From an uncultured Pelagibacteraceae bacterium (GTDB lineage: Bacteria; Pseudomonadota; Alphaproteobacteria; Pelagibacterales; Pelagibacteraceae): 64,000 bases of DNA. Below are positions 54,894 through 63,687 of this stretch, one piece after another; positions within the stretch are counted from its first letter, which is position 1, and each line of letters begins with the position of its first letter. A program made the translations under genes and the position numbers. The stretch lies in assembly GCA_902535255.1 (NCBI GenBank), contig CACASQ010000002.1:1-64000 (forward strand), given 5' to 3'. A model generated the notes under the pieces. It made no database searches. It worked only from the letters and a program-made list of their open reading frames with translations, and had not been told where the DNA came from.

Positions 54894-55781
54894 ATGAGAG
54901 AAGCCAATACTCTAGATTTAACTTTACTTATTTTATTAGCCATAATTTGGGGCTCTGCTTTTTTTAACATAAAAATTGCCACTTATTCTTATGATCCGAT
55001 AACACTAGCTTTAGTTAGAGTTATTTTCGCAAGCATACCACTAATAATTCTATGTAAACTAAAAAAAATTAGAATAGAGGCTTTCAGTAAAAATTGGAAT
55101 AGATATGCTTTAATAGGATTAACTAATATAGCTATACCTTTTGTTCTAATTGCAATAGGCACAGCTAAAATTAACAGTTATTTAGCAGCTATTCTAATGA
55201 GCACTACTCCATTGAGCGGCTCAGTTTTAGCTCATTTTTTTATAAAGGATGAGAAACTTTCTTTTCTCAAATCTTTTGGAGTTCTTATTGGTTTTAGTGG
55301 AATTATATTATTATTTTTTGATAAAGTAATTATAAATAGCGATAATTATATTTATGCCTTGATTACAATTTTAGGCTCAACTTTTTACTGTATAGGTGGT
55401 CTGTTAACTTTAAAACTTAGAAATAAAAAAAACGAAAATGTTACAACTTCCACAACGATATGGTCTGTAATTTTCCTATTACCTTGTTCATTAATAATTG
55501 AGTCACCTTGGGACTCTAACCCTACACTTGCTTCTACAATTTCATTATTATATTTAGGTGTGATAGCCACAGGTTTAGCCTGGTTAATTAGATTTAGAAT
55601 TTTAACAGTAAATGGCTTAGTTTTTCAAACTCAGGTTGCTTATTTAATTCCAATTTTCGGGGTAATATTTGGATATTTTGTTATGGATGAAATAATTACA
55701 TGGAGAGTTTTATTCTCATTAGTTATAATCCTTTTAGGTATCTATATTTTTAAAAAAAACAACAAAGGATCAAAGAATTAA
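54894..55781 (+). CDS. EamA/DMT family transporter
   Basis: A 295-residue membrane protein with ten predicted helices in two EamA repeats. The first repeat is about 8-140, with LLAIIWGSAFFNIKIATYSYDPITLALVR; the second is about 150-290, with IATGLAWLIRFRIL and the closing PIFGVIFGYFVMDEIITW. DMT proteins export amino acids, nucleosides and other metabolites; no substrate can be assigned. It is divergent from glnA, and its stop abuts the next gene. Confidence 0.88.
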   Translation: MREANTLDLTLLILLAIIWGSAFFNIKIATYSYDPITLALVRVIFASIPLIILCKLKKIRIEAFSKNWNRYALIGLTNIAIPFVLIAIGTAKINSYLAAILMSTTPLSGSVLAHFFIKDEKLSFLKSFGVLIGFSGIILLFFDKVIINSDNYIYALITILGSTFYCIGGLLTLKLRNKKNENVTTSTTIWSVIFLLPCSLIIESPWDSNPTLASTISLLYLGVIATGLAWLIRFRILTVNGLVFQTQVAYLIPIFGVIFGYFVMDEIITWRVLFSLVIILLGIYIFKKNNKGSKN

Positions 55782-56843
55782 ATGGGAACGGAGTCAATTG
55801 AGGCAAGTTTTTTATCTATATTTGCTCTGATAAGTTTCTTTACCTTTTTAATTATCAGCAAATTTTCTAATAAAATAAATAATGGGGCATTACTAGATAT
55901 AGATCTTGAGAAACCACAAGCTTTTCATGAAACTCCTGTATCTAGAGGTGGAGGTTTAGCAATCATTATTTCACTAAGTGTTTTCTTTGGAATTTATTAT
56001 CTTTTATACTCTAAAATTTTATACGACTACATAGCAATTAGTTTCGCAATGTTTTTTGTGGGTTTTTTAGATGATTTAAAAATAAAGGTAAAACCATCTA
56101 GAAGACTCGCAATAATGATTATATCTTTATTTATTATAATTTATTTTTTACCTATTAAAATCTTCAATATTGATATTCCTTTTTTAACGCTAGCTCTTAA
56201 TATAGATATTTTTTCAGCAATTTTTGTTCTTTTATGTTTTTTATTCATAATTAATGGCGCAAACCTGATTGATGGTTTTAATGGATTATTAGCTATAAAT
56301 TTATTAATTATTAATATAATTTTAACTTACATAAACATTAATAGCTCAAATATAGAATTTTCGATTTTATTAATTTCTCAAATTATTATTTTGCTTTCTT
56401 TTTTATTATTTAACTTTCCTAATGCAAAAATTTTTCTTGGAGATAGTGGAGCATATTTAATGGGTTCTTTGGCAGGTTTAAATTCAATTATAACAAATAA
56501 TTTAAATCCAAATGTTTCATCATTTTTTTTCTGTACTTTGCTATTTTATCTTTTCTTTGAGGTTTTTTTTTCGTTTTTTAGAAAAATCTTTCAAAAAAAA
56601 TCTCCAATATATCCTGACAAACAACACTTACATATGCTGATTTTTTATAGAATTTCACCATCTTTTGGAAAAAATAAAGCAAATTATCTTAATTCAATAT
56701 TAATTAATTTAGTTTATTTAATTTTGATTATACCCGGGTTGTATTTTCAAGATAATCCTATTTTAAGTAGAAGTTGGTTTTTTATATTAATTTTGATTTA
56801 TATGACTATATATTTGAGACTTTATCGTTTTACAAAAAATTAA
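55782..56843 (+). CDS. MraY/WecA-like polyprenyl-phosphate sugar-1-phosphate transferase
   Basis: This 353-residue protein has about ten helices. It carries the conserved cytoplasmic motifs of the family: FHETPVSRGGGLAI, GFLDDLKIKVKPSRRL with the DD pair, INGANLIDGFNGLLAI, FLGDSGAYLMGSLAG and DKQHLHMLI with its histidines. It links a sugar phosphate to undecaprenyl phosphate to start a surface glycan, most like WecA/TagO. MraY proper usually sits in the cell-division cluster, which is not here. The stop lies 30 nt before the tRNA. Confidence 0.88.
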   Translation: MGTESIEASFLSIFALISFFTFLIISKFSNKINNGALLDIDLEKPQAFHETPVSRGGGLAIIISLSVFFGIYYLLYSKILYDYIAISFAMFFVGFLDDLKIKVKPSRRLAIMIISLFIIIYFLPIKIFNIDIPFLTLALNIDIFSAIFVLLCFLFIINGANLIDGFNGLLAINLLIINIILTYININSSNIEFSILLISQIIILLSFLLFNFPNAKIFLGDSGAYLMGSLAGLNSIITNNLNPNVSSFFFCTLLFYLFFEVFFSFFRKIFQKKSPIYPDKQHLHMLIFYRISPSFGKNKANYLNSILINLVYLILIIPGLYFQDNPILSRSWFFILILIYMTIYLRLYRFTKN

Positions 56844-56873
56844 ATTAATATATAAATCATTGACTGATTATAA

Positions 56874-56958
56874 GGGCAAGTGGCGGAATTGGTATACGCG
56901 CTGGTCTTAGAAACCAGTGCCGCAAGGCTTAAGAGTTCGAGTCTCTTCTTGCCCACCA
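56874..56958 (+). tRNA. tRNA-Leu (anticodon UAG)
   Basis: The 5' strand GGGCAAG pairs with CTTGCCC, giving a full 7-bp acceptor stem with discriminator A and encoded CCA (56956-56958). The anticodon stem CTGGT/ACCAG encloses CTTAGAA, anticodon TAG. The T-arm contains GTTCGAGTC and a long variable arm (TGCCGCAAGGCT) is present, as expected for leucine. The D-arm follows GTGGCGGAATTGGTATACGC. Only 6 nt separate the mature end from the tig start. Confidence 0.96.
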
Positions 56959-56964
56959 AAAATT

Positions 56965-58338
56965 ATGAAAATTGAAGTTCAATCAAAAAAAGGTTTAAGA
57001 ATGGTTTTGTCAGTTGTAGTTGACAAAAAAACTATTCAACAAAAAATGGAAGAAAGATTGTCTGAGCTTCAGTCAGAAGTTTCTTTAAAAGGTTTTCGCC
57101 CAGGTAAAGTACCCTCATCAGTAATTAAAAGTCAATTTGGAAAATCAATTTATGGAGAAGTTATTGATAAAATTTTAAGGGAAACATCATCAAAAGCAAT
57201 TACAGATAAAAAAATAAAAGTAGCAGGACAACCAAAGATAGATCTTAAACAATTCGGCGAAGGTAAAGATTTAAATTATGAATTACAGATCGACTGTTTG
57301 CCAAAAATAGAACTAAAATCTTTAGATAAATTTAAAGCAAATGATTACAAAATCAAAATTGAAAAAAAGATTATCGAGGAAAAACTTAAAGAAATTTCAA
57401 ATCAAAATAAGCAGTTCGAAGATAAAAAAGAGGATGAAAAAGCCATAAAAGGAGATCAGATAATTTTTGATTATTCAGCTACTGCTGATGGAGTTAAGTT
57501 TGACGGAAGTGAAGGAAAAGGTGTTCAGATAGAGCTAGGTAAAGATTTATTTTTGAAAGGTTTTGACGAGCAGCTAATAGGGATCAAAAAGGGAGATAAA
57601 AAACTTGTTGATGCTGTTCTGCCTTCGAACCATCCGAAAAAAGAGTTGGCAAATAAAAAAACAATATTTGAATGTACAATTTCAAATATTAAAAAACCAG
57701 TTGAGAATAAAATTGATGATAAATTTGCTAAAATGATGGGAGCTAAAGATATTAGCGATTTAAAAAATTTAATTGAAAAACAGATTTCAAGCCAATATTC
57801 ACAAGCACTTAACTCAATTACAAAAAAAGAAATTTTGGATCAAATTGAAAAAACGCATGAATTAGATTTGCCAAAAAATTTAATTGAACAAGAAATAAGT
57901 TTAATGACTAAGAATTTAAAACCTGAGGAAAAGGAAAAACATAAATTAAATAATGAAAAAATAGCAAAATCTAGGATTAAGCTGGGATTGATTTTAAATG
58001 AATTTGGTGAAAAAAATAATTTAAAAGTTTCAGACGATGAGGTGAGAGCTGAAATTCAAAAACAAATTAAAGGTATGCCAGGGCAAGAAAAAATGGTGCT
58101 TGATTATTATCAAAAAAACCCAAGTGCTTCTCAAAGCTTAAGAGGTTCTTTATACGAAGAAAAAATTATTGAACTGATAAAATCAAAAATTAAACTTAAT
58201 GAAAAAGAAATTGACACAAAAGAGGCTGAGAAAATTATTTCTGAATTTAATAAACCAAATATAGACAATCAACCATCACAAAAAACTAAATCATCGAATA
58301 AAGATAACCCAAAAACAAAAAAAATTAGTAAAAAGTAA
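56965..58338 (+). CDS. tig: trigger factor
   Basis: A ribosome-bound chaperone and prolyl isomerase. From the ATG at 56965 it has 457 residues: the N-terminal ribosome-binding domain with GFRPGKVP around residue 45, the FKBP-type domain (about 150-245), and a helical C-terminal domain. The C-terminus ends in a lysine-rich low-complexity tail. An upstream in-frame start inside the tRNA gene is not credible. The tig mRNA would retain a leader of only 6 nt after tRNA 3' processing, so initiation on processed mRNA would be leaderless-like. Confidence 0.95.
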   Translation: MKIEVQSKKGLRMVLSVVVDKKTIQQKMEERLSELQSEVSLKGFRPGKVPSSVIKSQFGKSIYGEVIDKILRETSSKAITDKKIKVAGQPKIDLKQFGEGKDLNYELQIDCLPKIELKSLDKFKANDYKIKIEKKIIEEKLKEISNQNKQFEDKKEDEKAIKGDQIIFDYSATADGVKFDGSEGKGVQIELGKDLFLKGFDEQLIGIKKGDKKLVDAVLPSNHPKKELANKKTIFECTISNIKKPVENKIDDKFAKMMGAKDISDLKNLIEKQISSQYSQALNSITKKEILDQIEKTHELDLPKNLIEQEISLMTKNLKPEEKEKHKLNNEKIAKSRIKLGLILNEFGEKNNLKVSDDEVRAEIQKQIKGMPGQEKMVLDYYQKNPSASQSLRGSLYEEKIIELIKSKIKLNEKEIDTKEAEKIISEFNKPNIDNQPSQKTKSSNKDNPKTKKISKK

Positions 58339-58360
58339 TCAATAGTTGTATAAAACAATT

Positions 58361-58972
58361 ATGAGTCGTGAATTAGAAGAAAAAATGAATAGTTTAATTC
58401 CTATGGTTGTCGAACAAACAAGCAAAGGTGAAAGGGCTTATGATATATATTCGAGACTTCTAAAAGAGAGAATAGTCTTTTTGGTTGGTCCAGTTAATGA
58501 TGCTGTTGCTTCTTTAGTAACTGCGCAATTACTATTTCTTGAGTCTGAAAACCCTAATAAAGAAATTAACTTTTACATTAATAGTCCAGGTGGATTAGTA
58601 ACAGCGGGATTAGGGATATACGACACAATGCAATACATAAACTCTCCAGTTTCTACACTCTGCATAGGTCAAGCTTCATCTATGGGTTCTTTTTTACTTG
58701 CAGCTGGGGAAAAAGGAAAAAGGTATTCTTTACCTAACTCTAGAATAATGGTTCACCAACCTTCAGCTGGTTTCCAAGGCCAGGCCACTGATATTCAAAT
58801 TCACGCAAAAGAAATTATGTCATTAAAAGAAAGACTAAATAAAATTTATTCGAAACATACCGGCAAATCTATTAACGAGATATCTGAAGCACTTGAGAGA
58901 GATAATTTCATGACAGCTGAGGAAGCTAAAAAATTTGGTTTAATAGACTCGGTTGTGGAAAAAAGAAAATAA
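58361..58972 (+). CDS. clpP: ATP-dependent Clp protease proteolytic subunit
   Basis: A serine peptidase forming the tetradecameric chamber for ClpX or ClpA. From the ATG at 58361 it has 203 residues, starting [20 protein letters not shown]. The catalytic triad is Ser107 in GQASSMGS, His132 in VHQPSAG and Asp181. A TTG at 58346 would add five residues and is less likely. It lies 22 nt after tig; clpX follows after a 77-nt gap with its own promoter. Confidence 0.97.
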   Translation: MSRELEEKMNSLIPMVVEQTSKGERAYDIYSRLLKERIVFLVGPVNDAVASLVTAQLLFLESENPNKEINFYINSPGGLVTAGLGIYDTMQYINSPVSTLCIGQASSMGSFLLAAGEKGKRYSLPNSRIMVHQPSAGFQGQATDIQIHAKEIMSLKERLNKIYSKHTGKSINEISEALERDNFMTAEEAKKFGLIDSVVEKRK

Positions 58973-59005
58973 ACCACAATATATAGCCATACATACAACT
59001 TCAGC

Positions 59006-59034
59006 TTGATAAGTGTTGTTTTGAGAATTATATT
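59006..59034 (+). promoter_or_regulatory. promoter of clpX
   Basis: TTGATA (59006-59011), a 17-nt spacer and TATATT (59029-59034) match the sigma-70 consensus in five of six positions each. Transcription would start near 59041, only about 9 nt before the clpX ATG. This allows clpX to be expressed apart from tig-clpP. Confidence 0.5.
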
Positions 59035-59049
59035 AAAAATTGATTCGAT

Positions 59050-60303
59050 ATGACTGAAAAAAATAACAAAAATATTTTATATTGTTCTTTCTGTGGCAAA
59101 AGCCAACACGAAGTAAGAAAGCTTATAGCTGGACCTACGGTTTTCATATGCGATGAGTGTGTTGAACTTTGTATGGACATTATTAAAGAGGAAAATAAAA
59201 GTTCACTGGTAAAACATCAAGACGGAGTTCCATCTCCAAAAGAAATTTGTAATGTTCTTGACGATTACGTAATAGGTCAAAAACTAGCTAAAGAGATATT
59301 ATCTGTTGCAGTTCACAATCATTATAAGAGACTAAATCACGAGACAAAAAACAATAAAGATGTTGAATTGTCTAAATCAAATATTCTTTTGGTTGGACCA
59401 ACAGGATGTGGAAAAACATTACTAGCACAAACTTTAGCAAGAATATTAGATGTTCCTTTTACGATGGCTGATGCAACTACTTTAACAGAGGCAGGTTACG
59501 TGGGAGAAGATGTAGAAAATATAATTTTAAAACTTCTTCAGGCCGCTGATTATAACGTAGAGAAAGCTCAAAGAGGAATAGTTTACATTGATGAAGTAGA
59601 TAAGATTAGTAGAAAATCTGAAAATCCTTCAATCACACGAGACGTTTCTGGTGAGGGAGTACAGCAGGCTTTGTTAAAGATAATGGAAGGTACAATTGCA
59701 AGTGTGCCACCTCAAGGAGGTAGAAAACACCCGCAACAAGAGTTTTTACAAGTTGATACTACAAACATTTTATTTATATGTGGAGGGGCATTCGCTGGCT
59801 TAGATAAATTAATTGATAGTAGAGGAAAAGGCAGTTCAATAGGTTTCGGTGCAAAAGTTAAAAATTATAAAGAGCAGACACTTTCTGAAATAATGAAACT
59901 ATTAGAACCAGAAGACTTAATTAAATACGGACTTATTCCAGAATTTATAGGAAGGATGCCAATAATAGCAACCTTAGATGATTTAGATGAGAAATCACTA
60001 GTAAAAATCTTGTTAGAGCCTAAGAACTCTCTAATTAAACAATACCAGAGGTTATTTGAATTTGAAAATGTAGAATTAGAATTTAAACAAGATGCAATAT
60101 CAGAAATCGCAAAAAAAGCTATTTCAAAAAAAACTGGAGCGAGAGGATTAAGATCTATACTTGAAAATATTCTTCTTAAAACAATGTTTGAATTGCCTGA
60201 TTTAGAAAATGTTGCTAAAGTCACGGTCGACAGTTCTTCAGCCAAAGGTCTATCAGAACCCATTGTCACATATGGGAAAAAAGCATCAACATCTGTAGCA
60301 TAA
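59050..60303 (+). CDS. clpX: ATP-dependent Clp protease ATP-binding subunit ClpX
   Basis: A AAA+ unfoldase that selects substrates and feeds ClpP. The 417 residues begin with a C4 zinc finger, [30 protein letters not shown]. Walker A is GPTGCGKT, Walker B is [10 protein letters not shown], and the pore loop GYVGEDVE and the ClpP-contacting loop follow (IGFGAKV region). The sensor and arginine motifs lie near [12 protein letters not shown]. It is separated from lon by 50 nt. Confidence 0.97.
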   Translation: MTEKNNKNILYCSFCGKSQHEVRKLIAGPTVFICDECVELCMDIIKEENKSSLVKHQDGVPSPKEICNVLDDYVIGQKLAKEILSVAVHNHYKRLNHETKNNKDVELSKSNILLVGPTGCGKTLLAQTLARILDVPFTMADATTLTEAGYVGEDVENIILKLLQAADYNVEKAQRGIVYIDEVDKISRKSENPSITRDVSGEGVQQALLKIMEGTIASVPPQGGRKHPQQEFLQVDTTNILFICGGAFAGLDKLIDSRGKGSSIGFGAKVKNYKEQTLSEIMKLLEPEDLIKYGLIPEFIGRMPIIATLDDLDEKSLVKILLEPKNSLIKQYQRLFEFENVELEFKQDAISEIAKKAISKKTGARGLRSILENILLKTMFELPDLENVAKVTVDSSSAKGLSEPIVTYGKKASTSVA

Positions 60304-60316
60304 ATTAAATTTGTTC

Positions 60317-60345
60317 CTTGAAATTGTTGTATTTATTGCCATATT
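60317..60345 (+). promoter_or_regulatory. heat-shock-type (sigma-32-like) promoter of lon
   Basis: CTTGAAA (60317-60323) followed by a 15-nt spacer and CCATAT (60339-60344) resembles the sigma-32 consensus (CTTGAA, 13-17 nt, CCCCAT). A sigma-70 reading (TTGAAA with TATTAA) is also possible. Either way transcription would start within a few nt of the lon ATG at 60354. lon is a classic heat-shock gene. Confidence 0.5.
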
Positions 60346-60353
60346 AATAATAT

Positions 60354-62738
60354 ATGAAAACTTCTTATTTAAAACCTGTCCTGCCATTAAGAGATATTGT
60401 AATTTTTCCATCAATGGTGGTTCCTTTGTTCGTCGGAAGAGAAAAATCAATTAAAGCGCTACAAGAAGTAATGAAATCTGACAAGTCGATAGTTTTGGTA
60501 ACTCAAAAAAACTCTGAAGTTGACGACCCTGAGAGTAAAGATTTATATCAATACGGTTGTCTAAGCAAAATTCTACAACTTTTAAAACTTCCAGATGGAA
60601 CAGTCAAAGTTTTAGTCGAGGGAGAAAAAAGAATAAAAATTTTAAAATATAAAGAGGATAGTGCTAAATATCTAACATGCGAAGTTGAGATTGTAGAAGA
60701 CCAAAATTTATCAAACGATCTTGATCAAATGGCTATGGGATTAGTAAAAAAATTTGAAAGATTGCAAGTTTTAAATAAAAAGGATTTTAATGAAGGATCT
60801 AATAATTTAAAAAATAGTAATAATGCATCTCAAATATCAAACATTATTTCCTCAAATCTAAATATCCAAATTTTTGAGAAGCAAGAACTTCTTGAAATAA
60901 CAGATTTAAAAAAAAGGCTAGAAAAAATTCACTCTATTATTGAAAAAGAAACAAGCGTTCTGACAGTTGAGAAAAAAATCCGTGGAAGAGTAAAAAACCA
61001 AATGGAAAAAACACAGAGGGAGTATTATTTAAATGAACAATTAAAAGCTATTCAAAAAGAACTTGGAGAAATTGATGAAGGTAAAGATGAATTAACAACT
61101 TTATCTAAAGCTATTAATGACGCAAAAATGCCAAAATTAGCAAAAGAAAAATGTTTATCAGAATTGAAAAAACTTAAGTCAATGAGCCCTATGTCTGCAG
61201 AAGCAACTGTTGTTAGAAACTATTTAGATTGGATGACTGAACTTCCGTGGTCAAATAAATCTAAAATTAACACTGATTTAAATAATGCCCAAAAAATTTT
61301 GGATGAGGATCATTACGGGCTGGAAAAAGTCAAAGAGAGAATAATTGAGTTTTTAGCTGTTCAAAAAAGGATACAAAAAATGAAAGGTCCAATTTTATGT
61401 TTGGTAGGACCCCCAGGAGTTGGCAAAACATCATTAGGTAAATCTATAGCAAAAGCAACTAATAGGAAATTTATCAGAATTTCCCTTGGTGGTATTAGAG
61501 ATGAAGCTGAAATTAGAGGGCACAGAAGAACTTATATTGGTTCATTGCCAGGAAAAATTATTCAAATGATGAAAAAAGCTGGTACAAAAAATCCTTTATT
61601 TTTACTAGATGAAATTGATAAAGTTGGAAATGATTACAGAGGTGATCCTTCCTCAGCTCTACTTGAAGCATTAGATCCTGAACAAAATAAAGAGTTCAAC
61701 GATCATTATTTAGAAGTTGATTATGATCTATCAGACGTCATGTTTGTAACTACTGCAAATACACTTAATATACTTCCTCCTCTTCTAGATAGAATGGAAG
61801 TAATTAGATTATCTGGCTACACGGAAGATGAAAAAGTAAATATTTCTCAAAAATTTTTAATACCAAATCAAAGTAAAAATAATGGCCTCAAGAAAGATGA
61901 GTGGGCAATAGATGAAAATATTAATAGAAAAATTATAAGACATTACACCAGAGAGTCTGGCGTGAGAAATCTTGAAAGGGAGATATCCAAAATTGCTAGA
62001 AAATTAGTAAAGAAAATTGATAATAAAGAGAAAATCAATAATCCAATTAAAGATACTGATTTAAAAACTTTGCTAGGTGTTCAGAAATTTAATTATGGTG
62101 AAATAGAGGAGGAGAATAGAGTAGGAGTAGTAACGGGTTTAGCGTGGACTGAAGTTGGTGGCGAAATATTAAAAATAGAGTCAGCAATTATGCCTGGTAA
62201 AGGAAAAATGCAAATTACTGGAAAACTCGGCGATGTAATGCAAGAGTCAGTCAAAGCTGCAAAATCTTATATAAGATCTAAAAGTTTAGAGTATGGAATA
62301 ATTCCTCCAATATTTGATAAAAAAGACTTCCATATTCATGTTCCTGAAGGGGCTACTCCTAAAGATGGTCCTTCAGCAGGAGTTGGGATGGTGACTTCTA
62401 TAATTTCTGCTATTACAGAAATTCCAGTAAATAAAAATGTAGCGATGACTGGAGAAATTACATTAAGAGGTTTAGTTCTTCAAATAGGTGGCTTGAAAGA
62501 AAAACTTTTAGCAGCACATAGGGCAGGTATAAAAAAGGTTTTAATTCCTATTGAAAATAAAAAAGATTTAGTTGAAGTTCCAAAAACAATATTAGACTCC
62601 ATGGAAATAATTACAGTTAAAAATGTTGATGAAGTATTAAAAGTTGCTCTAACAAAACCGCTCAAAAGAGTAGAATGGGTAGAAGTTGATCAAATTTCTA
62701 AAAAAGAAAAAACGAAAGAAGAACTGAGCACTCATTAA
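60354..62738 (+). CDS. lon: ATP-dependent Lon protease
   Basis: Degrades damaged and regulatory proteins. The 794 residues match LonA. The N-terminal substrate domain (about 1-200) opens with LPLRDIVIFPSMVVPLFVGRE. The AAA+ module has Walker A GPPGVGKTSLG and Walker B LFLLDEIDKV. The peptidase domain has catalytic Ser674 in KDGPSAGVGM, with the partner lysine in the LKEKLLAAHRAG segment about 43 residues on. It is the last gene of tig-clpP-clpX-lon, a conserved proteostasis cluster. Eight nt separate its stop from the convergent glycosyltransferase gene. Confidence 0.98.
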   Translation: MKTSYLKPVLPLRDIVIFPSMVVPLFVGREKSIKALQEVMKSDKSIVLVTQKNSEVDDPESKDLYQYGCLSKILQLLKLPDGTVKVLVEGEKRIKILKYKEDSAKYLTCEVEIVEDQNLSNDLDQMAMGLVKKFERLQVLNKKDFNEGSNNLKNSNNASQISNIISSNLNIQIFEKQELLEITDLKKRLEKIHSIIEKETSVLTVEKKIRGRVKNQMEKTQREYYLNEQLKAIQKELGEIDEGKDELTTLSKAINDAKMPKLAKEKCLSELKKLKSMSPMSAEATVVRNYLDWMTELPWSNKSKINTDLNNAQKILDEDHYGLEKVKERIIEFLAVQKRIQKMKGPILCLVGPPGVGKTSLGKSIAKATNRKFIRISLGGIRDEAEIRGHRRTYIGSLPGKIIQMMKKAGTKNPLFLLDEIDKVGNDYRGDPSSALLEALDPEQNKEFNDHYLEVDYDLSDVMFVTTANTLNILPPLLDRMEVIRLSGYTEDEKVNISQKFLIPNQSKNNGLKKDEWAIDENINRKIIRHYTRESGVRNLEREISKIARKLVKKIDNKEKINNPIKDTDLKTLLGVQKFNYGEIEEENRVGVVTGLAWTEVGGEILKIESAIMPGKGKMQITGKLGDVMQESVKAAKSYIRSKSLEYGIIPPIFDKKDFHIHVPEGATPKDGPSAGVGMVTSIISAITEIPVNKNVAMTGEITLRGLVLQIGGLKEKLLAAHRAGIKKVLIPIENKKDLVEVPKTILDSMEIITVKNVDEVLKVALTKPLKRVEWVEVDQISKKEKTKEELSTH

Positions 62739-62746
62739 GAAATCTT

Positions 62747-63637
62747 TTAATCTAACCATTCTTTATACTTATCTAAATTAGAAAAAACATAACTTGGTAA
62801 TTCTTTTTCATCAATCTTTTTTAAAATTGACTTACCTGACCACTTATATCCTCTTTGATCAATGTTGTGATCGTACATAACTCTTTTTTCCGAGATAAGT
62901 TTTTTGAGATCTTGAATTTTTAAACCGCTTTCTTCAAATTCGTAATGATGAGCAAAATTAAGGAGTTTTTTTTCTAATTCTTCTGCTGTTCTTAAACAAG
63001 TGAAATGCCACCCTCCGTTTTTAATAAAATGGAGATTTGAATATTTTTTTTTTGAAAAAAAAGTATCAATTCTCCATTTTGAATATTTTTTCCCTTTTAT
63101 ATTTCTTAACCACTGCGGAGATTGAAAATTTTTTTTTTTAACTGCTTTTGTTCCATGCCAAATAAAGTCACCATAAAATAAATTAAGTTTATAATAAAAC
63201 ATTTTTTGCTCGAAGATTAGAATATTATTATTTATCTTCGAAAATTCTAGAACTGAAAGATTAGGAATTTCATCTAAATCACTTATTAAAATTAAATCTT
63301 CATCTGAAACATCATCCAAGCCTCTATACAAATTTTCTCTTTGAAAATAATCTCTTGCCATACCATTTAAGATAAGTTTTTCTCCTCTTTTATGTTTTGA
63401 CTCTCCGTCCTCAAGTTTTAAAATATTTTCCGGTTGTTTATCTACTACGATATAATTGATCTTATCTTTAAACTTTGAAAATTTACTAATATCGAATTTT
63501 AAATCTTTTTTGGCACCATTATGGGTGTAAGTTGCCTCAGTAATTATGAATTTTTTTACATACTGATCTAGATGATTTAACCTTAAATCTAAAAGTAAAT
63601 CCTCATCAAAATACATAAAGCAGTCATATATGTTCAT
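62747..63637 (-). CDS. glycosyltransferase family 17-like protein
   Basis: From the ATG at 63637 it has 296 residues. The sequence MNIYDCFMYFDEDLLLDLRLN, ITEATYTHNGAKKDL, DLILISDLDEIPNL and GWHFTCL is typical of the family-17 fold, which includes the animal beta-1,4-mannosyl-glycoprotein N-acetylglucosaminyltransferase. The acidic ISDLDEIP may be the metal/nucleotide-binding motif. It is cytoplasmic or membrane-associated. Bacterial members usually sit in surface-glycan loci; substrate unknown. A TTG at 63658 would add seven residues and is less likely. Confidence 0.82.
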   Translation of the reverse strand: MNIYDCFMYFDEDLLLDLRLNHLDQYVKKFIITEATYTHNGAKKDLKFDISKFSKFKDKINYIVVDKQPENILKLEDGESKHKRGEKLILNGMARDYFQRENLYRGLDDVSDEDLILISDLDEIPNLSVLEFSKINNNILIFEQKMFYYKLNLFYGDFIWHGTKAVKKKNFQSPQWLRNIKGKKYSKWRIDTFFSKKKYSNLHFIKNGGWHFTCLRTAEELEKKLLNFAHHYEFEESGLKIQDLKKLISEKRVMYDHNIDQRGYKWSGKSILKKIDEKELPSYVFSNLDKYKEWLD

Positions 63638-63687
63638 GATATTTGAGTTATAATACAATATATTATAAGTAAATAAATTAAATTTGT

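Noticed and set aside
56917..56964. Upstream in-frame start for tig within the tRNA gene
   Set aside because: The bases are part of a well-formed tRNA-Leu, and the protein family starts at the ATG at 56965.
59865..60269. 134-codon ORF antisense to clpX
   Set aside because: It is fully opposite conserved clpX and has serine- and isoleucine-rich antisense composition.
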